From: an uncultured Alphaproteobacteria bacterium
GTDB taxonomy: Bacteria > Pseudomonadota > Alphaproteobacteria > CAAHEQ01 > UBA3637
DNA: 51,956 nucleotides
Direction of reading: 5' to 3'
Assembly: GCA_949292205.1 (NCBI GenBank)
Contig: CASEYR010000012.1
Coordinates: 1 to 51,956, forward strand
Shown here: in pieces, positions 45,029-51,346 of the stretch
Layout of the letters: each line of letters opens with the position of its first letter
Numbering within the stretch: the stretch's first letter is position 1
Notes under the pieces: model-generated
What the model was told of the DNA's origin: nothing
Databases searched by the model: none
The model's input: the letters and a program-made list of their open reading frames with translations, nothing else
Position numbers and translations under genes: made by a program

Positions 45029-45067
45029 ATTTTTTTCGGCACATTTCGACTTTATCGGGAATTTACC
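45029..45067 (+). repeat. 39-base repeated upstream element, copy 2
   Basis: 34 of 39 positions match 42021-42059. The five differences are concentrated in the middle (GACTTTATCGGG versus GACTTCTCTGGG). It lies in the gap between the sigma-like gene and the next operon. Confidence 0.75.
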
Positions 45068-45091
45068 TTTTGTATCAACATTAACAAAAGG
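45066..45091 (+). promoter_or_regulatory. Inverted repeat over the ribosome-binding region of the 45099 gene
   Basis: CCTTTTGT (45066-45073) pairs with ACAAAAGG (45084-45091), and the AAAAGGAG ribosome-binding site sits in the 3' arm. It overlaps the end of the 39-base element and is the same motif as at 44478-44504. Confidence 0.65.
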
Positions 45092-45098
45092 AGAAAAA

Positions 45099-45344
45099 AT
45101 GATCAAACCAAAAGATACAGTTTTTGAAGTTATTAAAGAAATTCCTGCAGATGCGATGGTATCTCTGTCTTTCAAACAGTTGAGAGAGTTTGAAAGCCGC
45201 TTAAAGGACGAAGTTATTTACTATTCCTTGAAGCATAAAGAAAAGACAAAAGACTACCAACGAGCTGTTCTTGCCCTACGTTGGGTGCAAGGGATTATTC
45301 GTATCAAAACAATGGATACGATGAAAGGACCTAAAAATGGATAG
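45099..45344 (+). CDS. Small hypothetical phage-type protein
   Basis: This 81-residue soluble protein has an acidic N-terminal half and a basic C-terminal half, predicted helical (FKQLREFESRLKDEVIYY). No family is recognised. It has AAAAGGAG 7 bases before the ATG, preceded by both the repeated 39-base element and an inverted repeat. Its last 8 bases overlap the start of the DUF6291 gene, so it is the first gene of a three-gene coupled set probably concerned with element replication. Confidence 0.65.
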   Translation: MIKPKDTVFEVIKEIPADAMVSLSFKQLREFESRLKDEVIYYSLKHKEKTKDYQRAVLALRWVQGIIRIKTMDTMKGPKNG

Positions 45345-46014
45345 AAAAACGTCATTCGTGTTTTATCCGGCGGAGTTCCTTGCTTCTGTGTATAATTTTA
45401 CAAATTGTGAATGTGCGACATTAATTAAGGCACTTTGTGAATACGCTCTGTACGGAAAAATCACAAAAAATTTATCGGAAAAACTTCAAGACCGTTTTAA
45501 TTTTTTGCAAGCAGGCATTGATGAAAACAATCGCAAATATTTTGAAACCTGCGAAAAACGTAAGGCTGGCGGCTCTAAAGGTGGTCGGCCAAAACGTGAA
45601 AAGGAAAACCTTAAGGTTTCTGAACCACCGCCAAATTTCGCCAACGAAAAACCTGATAAGGAGAAGGATAAGGATAAAGGAGATGAAGAGTCCGGATATG
45701 TTTTTATTAAAAATAATAAAAATAAAGGGGCTGAAAATGTGGATAAGTCAGGATATGTTGGTGCTCCGAGTATTGAAGAAGTAGCTGAATACTGTAAACG
45801 AAGTGGCTATACAATTGACCCTGTCGCCTTCGTTCGGTGGAACGAAGAACGTGGTTGGATGAACGGCAAGAAATACATTGCCGTTGACTGGCGTAAAGCC
45901 GTTAGGAAATGGTTTTGCAAGGAGAACGGTCTCGCATACTCGGAAATGGAGACTATGACGGACATCTGTCATGATGTGCTTAGCAAAGTAAAGGTGGTGC
46001 CGGATGAAACCTAA
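45337..46014 (+). CDS. DUF6291-containing replication-type protein
   Basis: The 225 residues begin with a DUF6291-like domain (about 1-70: KTSFVFYPAEFLASVYNF, ALCEYALYGKITKNLSEK, FNFLQAGIDENNRKY). A basic, low-complexity linker rich in Lys/Gly/Glu spans about 80-140. A C-terminal domain follows (about 145-215) with PSIEEVAEYCKRSGYTIDP and WMNGKKYIAVDWRKAVRKW. Such an N-terminal domain, linker and C-terminal winged-type segment is common in phage replication-initiation or helicase-loader proteins. AAAGGA lies 8 bases before the start, which overlaps the preceding gene. Confidence 0.75.
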   Translation: MDRKTSFVFYPAEFLASVYNFTNCECATLIKALCEYALYGKITKNLSEKLQDRFNFLQAGIDENNRKYFETCEKRKAGGSKGGRPKREKENLKVSEPPPNFANEKPDKEKDKDKGDEESGYVFIKNNKNKGAENVDKSGYVGAPSIEEVAEYCKRSGYTIDPVAFVRWNEERGWMNGKKYIAVDWRKAVRKWFCKENGLAYSEMETMTDICHDVLSKVKVVPDET

Positions 46015-46432
46015 AACCATCGCAGAAATCAAAGCAAACTTGGAAACGGCCGCCTATGTTGACCGGTTGTTACCGCCAGTCCGTTCTCCCAAATATCGGT
46101 GTTTGATGCCCGAGATTATATACACGCCGCAAGAAATTGCCCTGATGGACCGCCGACTAGTTCGGCCCCGTCCAACTCAGGCACAGGTTAGTTTATGGGA
46201 GACTGTCACTTTAGAATGGATACCACTTTTAGAGATTGATGAACGTCGCCTTGTTTGGAAGCGAGCCAACCGAATTCCTTGGAAAATTTTATGCCGAGAA
46301 TTTGGCCTGTGTAGATCAAGGCTTATCATCAAGTACGACAAAGCCATTGTAAAGATTGAGTTTTACCTAAAAGGAAAGGAAAAATGTCGAGTACAGAAAA
46401 TGAGTGGACACTTTCAAAAGAAATCGCTATAA
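46004..46432 (+). CDS. DUF6362-like helix-turn-helix protein
   Basis: The 142-residue protein matches DUF6362 in its order of features: LETAAYVDRLLPPVRSPKY near the N-terminus, a MPEI segment, a Pro-rich linker (RPRPTQAQVS), then WIPLLEIDERRLVWKRANRIPWKILCREFG and an Arg-rich end typical of a helix-turn-helix. The family is found in alphaproteobacterial phages and is probably DNA-binding. The start overlaps the DUF6291 gene by 11 bases with AAGGTGGT ahead of it. A hairpin and a terminator follow before the SAM synthetase gene. Confidence 0.75.
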   Translation: MKPKTIAEIKANLETAAYVDRLLPPVRSPKYRCLMPEIIYTPQEIALMDRRLVRPRPTQAQVSLWETVTLEWIPLLEIDERRLVWKRANRIPWKILCREFGLCRSRLIIKYDKAIVKIEFYLKGKEKCRVQKMSGHFQKKSL

Positions 46433-46445
46433 ATAAGGGTATAAT

Positions 46446-46473
46446 CGGGATGGTTCTATGCAATCGTCCCGTT
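46446..46473 (+). promoter_or_regulatory. Hairpin in the leader upstream of the SAM synthetase gene
   Basis: CGGGATG (46446-46452) pairs with CGTCCCG (46465-46471), one G-U pair, just after a TATAAT-like box at 46440-46445. It is followed after about 35 bases by a full terminator. This may be part of an attenuator-like leader. Confidence 0.45.
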
Positions 46474-46505
46474 TATACATTTTTACATATAGCATATAGC
46501 ATCCG

Positions 46506-46536
46506 GCTCGGCAGTTCATCTGTCGGGCTTTTTTTT
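46506..46536 (+). terminator. Intrinsic terminator immediately upstream of the SAM synthetase gene
   Basis: GCTCGGCAG (46506-46514) pairs with CTGTCGGGC (46520-46528) over a 5-base loop, followed by eight T residues. It lies 20 bases before the metK-like start codon, so it either ends the upstream operon or regulates metK by attenuation. Confidence 0.85.
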
Positions 46537-46556
46537 ATAAGCAAAAAGGAGAAATT

Positions 46557-47558
46557 ATGAAAAAAACCGCAGAGTTCGTTTCGCTCGGACACCCGGACAA
46601 AACGGCTGACTATATTTCCAGTTATATCCTTAACCGCATGATCGCCCAAGACCCGGACGTCAAATATGCCGTCGAGGTGATGATCAAAGACAACACCATC
46701 GTTTTAGGAGGTGAAATCAAAGGAAAGGTTGTCCTGTCAGATGTCAAAGAGTTCGTTAAAAATGCCCTGAGAGATATCGGTTATGATGAAACATATGCCG
46801 AAAACTGGGGATCATATGCCATAGATGTTCGCAAAATCGAAATCATAAACCTCATAGGCCAGCAATCAGCAGACATAAACCAAGGTGTTGTTTCCAATGG
46901 TTGGGGAGATCAAGGTGTGTTTGTCGGGTATGCCTGTAAAGGCGAAGGTTTGATAAACCGAGAACTTTATCTTGCTCGTATTCTAAATAATGCCCTTTAT
47001 ATACGGGCACGTCAAAGTAAAAACCTTGGCATTGATATAAAAACACAGATTACCTTGAACGACTACGGCCGCATTGAGACGGCTGTTGTTGCAATTCCGA
47101 TGAAAGAACCGGAAGATCTAACAGATTTTATCATTGATGTACTCGGAGAAAAGCCTGACAATATCATCGTAAATGGCACCGGAAGTTTCAAATTACATTC
47201 CTCCATCGCAGACTGCGGCATTACCGGTCGCAAATTAGCCTGCGATTTTTACTCTACCGCCTGTCCGATTGGTGGTGGTTCCCCTTGGACGAAAGACGGC
47301 AGCAAGGCCGATGTGACATTAAACATCTACGCTCGCAGGTTAGCTCTCCGCTATTTGGAAGATAACGACGAGTGTTTTGTTTATCTCTCCTCCTGCATCG
47401 GCCGTTCCGAACTTCCCAGTGCCGTAGTCAAAACTATCAAGTCAGGTGTCGAAACCAACACAGCAATTTCTGTGAACAAAACCCCGGTTGAACTGGTTGA
47501 AGAGTTAGACCTAACTAAACCGGTTTATGCCCGACTATGTCGAAATGGTTTGGTATAA
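46557..47558 (+). CDS. metK: Short, divergent S-adenosylmethionine synthetase
   Basis: MetK makes SAM from methionine and ATP. This 333-residue protein is shorter than the usual 380-400. Conserved segments are GHPDK at 11-15, QQSADINQG at 102-110, GDQGVFVGYA at 117-126, TGRK at 223-226, and the phosphate loop GGGSPWTKDGSKAD at 239-252, where cellular enzymes have a GAFSGKDxTKVD form. The N-terminus is trimmed and the C-terminus ends early. It lies in the mobile region with AAAAGGAG before its start, one gene away from a SAM-using DNA methyltransferase. A phage-type auxiliary enzyme is the likely reading; activity depends on the altered loop. Confidence 0.88.
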   Translation: MKKTAEFVSLGHPDKTADYISSYILNRMIAQDPDVKYAVEVMIKDNTIVLGGEIKGKVVLSDVKEFVKNALRDIGYDETYAENWGSYAIDVRKIEIINLIGQQSADINQGVVSNGWGDQGVFVGYACKGEGLINRELYLARILNNALYIRARQSKNLGIDIKTQITLNDYGRIETAVVAIPMKEPEDLTDFIIDVLGEKPDNIIVNGTGSFKLHSSIADCGITGRKLACDFYSTACPIGGGSPWTKDGSKADVTLNIYARRLALRYLEDNDECFVYLSSCIGRSELPSAVVKTIKSGVETNTAISVNKTPVELVEELDLTKPVYARLCRNGLV

Positions 47559-47576
47559 TCCCCCGATTTTGCCGGA

Positions 47577-47929
47577 ACGTATCATACTAACGACATATAA
47601 TCCCGACTTTTGGGCATAATTGCCGGATAGTATCATACTATGCGAACATATAACATTATATGTCGGTGTTGCCTCACATATGAGACATATATGTGGGCTA
47701 TTCTGACGGAATATTGCCCTATATTGCACATATATTTGACATATGTTCGCATATATTTGCATATATGTTCGCTATGATAAACCATAGCCCGACCGTCCCG
47801 TCACAATAGGCATATAGTATCATACTATCAAGACGGTATCGAGGTTTTGGGCCGGATTTGACGGATAGTATCATACTATCAACATACTCTCTCGGGTTTT
47901 GGCCCGTTTGGGTGGTTAGTATCATACTA
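47577..47929. repeat. Palindromic 51-base-register repeat array
   Basis: The odd palindrome TAGTATCATACTA occurs at 47628-47640, 47815-47827, 47866-47878 and 47917-47929, with a diverged copy at 47577-47589. Copies 1-2, 3-4 and 4-5 are each exactly 51 bases apart; copies 2-3 are 187 apart. The spacers share a weak consensus around TTTTGGGC and TTGNCGGA, so the full 51-base unit, not only the core, is repeated. This is an iteron-like arrangement. Confidence 0.85.
47641..47780. other. AT-rich core with nested ACATAT repeats
   Basis: This stretch separates palindrome copies 2 and 3. It is much more AT-rich than its flanks and repeats ACATAT/ATATGT many times, with GCGAACATAT (47642-47651) inverted as ATATGTTCGC twice near 47744 and 47763. 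An AT-rich block inside an iteron array is a common layout for a DNA-unwinding element; that reading is inference. Confidence 0.5.
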
Positions 47930-48096
47930 ACGAGATACTATCTCGGACAGCTCCGGGGCAACGGGTCCTTCCTGGGCTCTGTTCGTATGCGGGGACGCAA
48001 GCCGCCCGATTTTTCTAGCGAAACACCTTTTTCTTTACTGGTCGCCCATACTCGGAAACCCTTGTATTTACTGGGGTTTGAGGGTGTCTTATTTTT

Positions 48097-48130
48097 TCTG
48101 GCTGGTCATTTCAAAATCTGGCTGGTCACT
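48097..48130 (+). repeat. Direct repeat at the methyltransferase promoter region
   Basis: TCTGGCTGGTCA occurs at 48097-48108 and again at 48117-48128, exactly 20 bases apart, ending 26 bases before the methyltransferase start codon. Two identical sites with two-turn spacing suggest an operator, possibly for autoregulation. Confidence 0.55.
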
Positions 48131-48153
48131 TTGCATTTTTTATGGAGAATTAC

Positions 48154-49410
48154 ATGGAATTTAATGAAAAATATCCTACCGAAAAGCTCATCCCATATGC
48201 CCGAAACTCTCGGACACATAACGATGAACAAATCGCCCAAATTGTGGCAAGCATTAAGGAGTTCGGTTTCACAAACCCAATCCTGATTGGAGATGATGAT
48301 GTCATAATCGCCGGTCATGGTCGATTGATGGCGGCCCAACGTTTAGGTATGACAGAGGTTCCGGTCATCAGGTTACCTCACTTAACCGAAACACAACGCC
48401 GGGCCTTGGTCATTGCCGACAATAAGATTGCTCTAAATGCCGGATGGGATGAAGAGATGCTCCACCTTGAAATGGAAGAACTCTCGGAATTAGACTTTGA
48501 TTTGAACCTGCTTGGGTTTAATCCGAACGAACTAAACGAAATCCAACTGTTCGGAGAGGAAAAGTCGTCCGGTAACACCGATGATGACGAAGTTCCGGAA
48601 GCACCCGAGGAAGCTGTCACAAAGCATGGCGATATTTGGCAACTGGGCAGACACCGTCTGCTTTGTGGCGATACCACCATGATAGATGACGTTAAAAAGC
48701 TGATGCAGGACGAAGTCGCCGATATGATTTTCACAGACCCACCTTATAATGTGAACTATGGCTCCACCATGAAAGACAGCATTCGCTATCATGCCGGTTC
48801 ACTCGGTGGCCGAAAGATTATGAACGATAACCTTGGCGAAGGTTTCGCTCAATTCTTAACGGACAGCCTGTCCAACATGATGATGTATTGCAAAGGTGCG
48901 GCCTATGTATGCATGAGTTCATCTGAACTGCACACCCTTTATAACTCGTTCATTAATGCCGGTGGCAAATGGTCGACCTTTATTATTTGGAAAAAGAACA
49001 CATTTACTCTTGGCCGAGCCGATTATCAGCGACAATATGAGCCTATTCTTTACGGTTGGAACGCCGAACAAAAGCACCATTGGTGTGGTGATCGAGATCA
49101 GGCAGACGTTTGGGAATACAATAAACCGGTCAAAAACGACTTACACCCGACAATGAAGCCGGTTGAACTGGTGGAAAGAGCTATAAATAACAGCTCTAAA
49201 ATCGGGAATATCGTTTTAGACGGTTTTGGAGGCTCCGGCTCGACACTGATTGCGTGCGAAAAAACGGGTCGTTCTGCCCGATTAATTGAGCTAGATCCGA
49301 AGTTTTGTGACGTCATCATCAGGCGTTGGGAGGAATATACCGGCAATAAAGCCCAACTTATTGAAAATAAAGCAGAAATAACCGAAAATGATGCAGAATT
49401 AACTGGATAA
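48154..49410 (+). CDS. ParB-like domain fused to DNA methyltransferase
   Basis: The 418-residue protein starts with a ParB/sulfiredoxin-type domain (about 1-75: NPILIGDDDVIIAGHGRLMAAQRLGMTEVPVI). A beta-class DNA methyltransferase follows, with catalytic motif IV DPPYNVNYG at 195 and SAM-binding motif I LDGFGGSGSTLIACE near 355-369; DPPY before FxGxG is the beta order. It probably methylates adenine N6 or cytosine N4. Such fusions are common in phages and mobile elements of Proteobacteria and have no restriction partner here. The start at 48154 has GGAGA 6 bases upstream; the ATG four codons earlier has none. Its last codons lie in a repeated leader. Confidence 0.93.
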   Translation: MEFNEKYPTEKLIPYARNSRTHNDEQIAQIVASIKEFGFTNPILIGDDDVIIAGHGRLMAAQRLGMTEVPVIRLPHLTETQRRALVIADNKIALNAGWDEEMLHLEMEELSELDFDLNLLGFNPNELNEIQLFGEEKSSGNTDDDEVPEAPEEAVTKHGDIWQLGRHRLLCGDTTMIDDVKKLMQDEVADMIFTDPPYNVNYGSTMKDSIRYHAGSLGGRKIMNDNLGEGFAQFLTDSLSNMMMYCKGAAYVCMSSSELHTLYNSFINAGGKWSTFIIWKKNTFTLGRADYQRQYEPILYGWNAEQKHHWCGDRDQADVWEYNKPVKNDLHPTMKPVELVERAINNSSKIGNIVLDGFGGSGSTLIACEKTGRSARLIELDPKFCDVIIRRWEEYTGNKAQLIENKAEITENDAELTG

Positions 49411-49469
49411 ATTTCGAATAACAAGCAACAATGTAATTGTAAGGAAAGGCAGATAAAGCCTTGAAAAAC
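49391..49469 (+). repeat. Repeated leader element, copy A
   Basis: About 80 bases beginning ATGCAGAATTAACTGGATAA share long blocks with 50142-50220. Copy A begins inside the last codons of the methyltransferase gene and ends 20 bases before the next start codon. A small stem AAGGC/GCCTT (near 49445-49460) sits in it, and the equivalent stem in copy B differs in bases but still pairs. Confidence 0.75.
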
Positions 49470-49489
49470 AAGAACAAAAGGAGCTTAAA

Positions 49490-49795
49490 ATGAAAACAGT
49501 TAAAACCTACTTAGTACGCAAACCGAGTGACTTAGAAGAAGTCATGGACTTAACCAAAAGATACGGCAAGGAAGCAACCGAAGTTAAGGTCGCCGAAACC
49601 ATCCGCTTAGACGAAGAAACCTACAAAGCGGTTTGTGAAAACCCGATGGCCGATTACGGGTTTTTAACCGGCAAAGGCGGCTACGATGACGACGGGATGC
49701 GACAGGTCATCGCCTTAACCTGCAAGGGCCACAAAACGCTTTACGCCGATCCTTCAGGCTCAGCTTACTGCCGTTACTTAGGGATTAAACAATAA
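49490..49795 (+). CDS. Hypothetical phage-type protein
   Basis: The 101-residue soluble protein (KTYLVRKPSDLEEVMDL..., ending DPSGSAYCRYLGIKQ) has no recognised family. Residues 30-75 include an acidic helix and FLTGKGGYDDDGMRQVIALTCKG, typical of a small alpha/beta fold. The ribosome-binding site is AAAAGGAG. It follows repeated leader copy A and precedes a DUF6891-like gene by 10 bases, so the two form an operon. Confidence 0.65.
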   Translation: MKTVKTYLVRKPSDLEEVMDLTKRYGKEATEVKVAETIRLDEETYKAVCENPMADYGFLTGKGGYDDDGMRQVIALTCKGHKTLYADPSGSAYCRYLGIKQ

Positions 49796-49805
49796 GGAGG
49801 TTACC

Positions 49806-50102
49806 ATGTTTTACAATAAAGAAAACTTAAACAACGCCTTTAAAGAGTTACGCAAACTGGGGTATTTCGCACGACAGAACTTCAAATGCTGCCAAAGTTG
49901 TGCTTGGGCGGCCGTTCCAATGGATAAAGCCAAGGTGGTTTTTTACCACGCACAGGATAATGATGATCTAATGAGATACGGCGAATGTTATTTAGCATGG
50001 ACCGGTGACGTGGATGAAATCGCCGCAGTCCTTGAAAAACATGGCGTTTTGCTTAAAAAGCCCGAAAGTGAAGCCAGTCGTTTTGAAATTACGATAAAAT
50101 GA
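49806..50102 (+). CDS. DUF6891-like small protein
   Basis: The 98-residue protein reads like DUF6891 members: LNNAFKELRKLGYFARQNFKCCQSCAW, then KVVFYHAQDNDDLMRYGECYLAWTGD, and a short C-terminal strand (RFEITIK). The family is small, phage- and plasmid-associated, and has no known role. Three cysteines cluster at about 25-29. AAGGAGG at ideal spacing precedes the ATG. Assignment is by pattern only. Confidence 0.65.
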   Translation: MFYNKENLNNAFKELRKLGYFARQNFKCCQSCAWAAVPMDKAKVVFYHAQDNDDLMRYGECYLAWTGDVDEIAAVLEKHGVLLKKPESEASRFEITIK

Positions 50103-50141
50103 TAAAAATTATTGAAAAACAAGCACTTATTTTCAAAATAA

Positions 50142-50220
50142 ATGCAGAATTAACTGGATATAATTCGAATTCCAAGCAATACTATAAGTGTAAGCAAAGG
50201 CAAGGATAGCCTAGCAAAAC
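50142..50220 (+). repeat. Repeated leader element, copy B
   Basis: This copy closely matches 49391-49469 and contains GGATATAATTCGAA with a TATAAT box (50159-50164). The stem AGGC/GCCT (near 50198-50212) corresponds to the differently sequenced stem of copy A. It ends about 22 bases before the gene at 50243. Its upstream flank also resembles the end of the methyltransferase gene. Confidence 0.75.
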
Positions 50221-50242
50221 TTAAGATGGAAAGGAATGAACG

Positions 50243-50737
50243 ATGACAACATTACCAACGCAAAATGAAGACTGGGGATTTTGGGGAGTAGCCAGTAACT
50301 ATACCGGTAAAGACAATATGGCAGAGATATGGGATGCCGCCTTTAAGATTATCCAAACAAAAGCCGGATTTACACCTCAAGAGACCTTGGGCTTAATGGA
50401 CAGCCGATGGGGTCGCCATACCGCAGACGAATTCGCCGAAGAACTCAGTTGCGACTTAGAAACATTTATCAAGGCCTTTAAGAGAAAAATGACGAAAGAC
50501 CGCCTGCACAGAGATTTTAACTATTATGTTGATGCAAATGCTTACAAGCCAACTAAAACAACACGCCGTTATGAGAATTTTGCAAAAGACCTTGCCAAGC
50601 TAAGTAAGACCTACGGCATCGTTATCAAGTCTATCGGTGGGGTTAGCCTTAGCTCACAAGAAGATTTGAAAAACTTCAAAGGATACACTGCCGATTTAAA
50701 AAGTGGCGATTTAGAACCGATTTGGAAGGAGAACTAA
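50243..50737 (+). CDS. Hypothetical phage-type protein
   Basis: The 164-residue protein contains an aromatic-rich start (DWGFWGVASNYTG), an Asp-Ser-Arg-Trp-Gly segment (MDSRWGRHTADEFAEEL) and a basic C-terminal half (RRYENFAKDLAKLSK). Similar aromatic/DSR-type openings occur in small phage proteins, but I cannot name a family. GGAAAGGAATG lies ahead of the start. It is the first gene after leader copy B and is followed one base later by another small gene. Confidence 0.6.
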   Translation: MTTLPTQNEDWGFWGVASNYTGKDNMAEIWDAAFKIIQTKAGFTPQETLGLMDSRWGRHTADEFAEELSCDLETFIKAFKRKMTKDRLHRDFNYYVDANAYKPTKTTRRYENFAKDLAKLSKTYGIVIKSIGGVSLSSQEDLKNFKGYTADLKSGDLEPIWKEN

Positions 50738-50738
50738 A

Positions 50739-51113
50739 ATGAAAAAGAAAGCATTACCGAAACAACAGTTGGCTAAAATAAAAACGATAGCTTCTATGTT
50801 TGATAAAGAAAGAGCCTTTATTGATACAGCCGTTTTTAGGATCAACGGAGAGTTTTATGGATACCAACCATACGAGCAAAAATACAAAAAGAAGTACGAA
50901 AGCATTTCAGAGCAAAGGCTTGATAAGATACGAGGCCTTTTAGTTGATTTTGAAAAGAAACTAAATGCAGAAAAAATTGATTTATTACTCTGTTATGTCT
51001 CTGTTGAGGAAGGTGGTGCCATTATCAATTTTGGTGCAGAAGCAGTTAAAATGAAAGATTTTGTAATGAATGAACTTCAAGAACTGGAGAAACGTCATGC
51101 CCAAATATCCTGA
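50739..51113 (+). CDS. Hypothetical phage-type protein
   Basis: A 124-residue, charged, largely helical soluble protein (LAKIKTIASMFDKERAFID..., IRGLLVDFEKKLNAEKIDLLL). No domain is recognised. The ATG follows AAGGAGA and begins one base after the preceding stop codon; its end overlaps the next gene by 17 bases. It probably belongs to the same operon as its neighbours. Confidence 0.6.
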   Translation: MKKKALPKQQLAKIKTIASMFDKERAFIDTAVFRINGEFYGYQPYEQKYKKKYESISEQRLDKIRGLLVDFEKKLNAEKIDLLLCYVSVEEGGAIINFGAEAVKMKDFVMNELQELEKRHAQIS

Positions 51114-51294
51114 TATCACAGTTGAACTTATCGGTCAAAACGGAAACGCATTCAGCATTTTAGGGATATGCCTTAGAGCAATGGAGCGAGCTGGTTTATC
51201 TAAACAGGAACGAGACGAGTTTTATAAAGAGGCTACTTCCGGTAACTATGACCACCTGCTGATGACCTGCATGGAATGGTTTGAAGTCGAATAA
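51097..51294 (+). CDS. Small hypothetical phage/plasmid-type protein
   Basis: The 65-residue protein begins MPKYPDITVELIGQNGNAFSIL. Its VELIGQxGNAFxIL stretch is typical of small proteins in phages and plasmids of Proteobacteria. The start at 51097 has GGAGA 7 bases upstream and overlaps the preceding gene; a longer version starting at 51070 lacks a site. The function is unknown. A terminator follows. Confidence 0.6.
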   Translation: MPKYPDITVELIGQNGNAFSILGICLRAMERAGLSKQERDEFYKEATSGNYDHLLMTCMEWFEVE

Positions 51295-51319
51295 TTCTTA
51301 AAAAAAAGAGAAAGAAAAA

Positions 51320-51345
51320 GTGCGGCAGTTAACCGCACCTTTTTT
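51320..51345 (+). terminator. Bidirectional intrinsic terminator
   Basis: GTGCGG (51320-51325) pairs with CCGCAC (51333-51338), with six T residues on the plus strand and an A run before the stem that serves the minus strand. It separates the convergent gene sets ending at 51294 and 51347. Confidence 0.8.
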
Positions 51346-51346
51346 G

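Larger units (their letters stand above)
47559..48153. other. Noncoding region between metK and the methyltransferase gene
   Basis: About 600 bases without a credible gene. It holds a 51-base-register palindrome array (47577-47929), an AT-rich core with inverted ACATAT-type repeats (47641-47780), a short palindrome CGAGAT-ACT-ATCTCG (47931-47945) and a direct repeat next to the methyltransferase start. The two minus-strand open frames across it are made of the repeats themselves and are rejected. The layout resembles a replication origin, centromere-like site or regulatory hub. Confidence 0.7.

Noticed and set aside
42021-45067. The two 39-base elements as attL/attR of an inner element
   Set aside because: They enclose only the recombinase and sigma-like genes and lie at matching promoter-type positions, which fits regulation better than attachment.
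47535-47925. Two minus-strand frames (75 and 68 residues) across the repeat array
   Set aside because: Their sequences consist of the repeated palindromes and AT-rich stretches, with no ribosome-binding sites or protein-like composition.
47577-47929. The palindrome array considered as a CRISPR array
   Set aside because: The cores are only 13 bases, spacers are partly conserved with each other, spacing is interrupted, and no cas gene is near.
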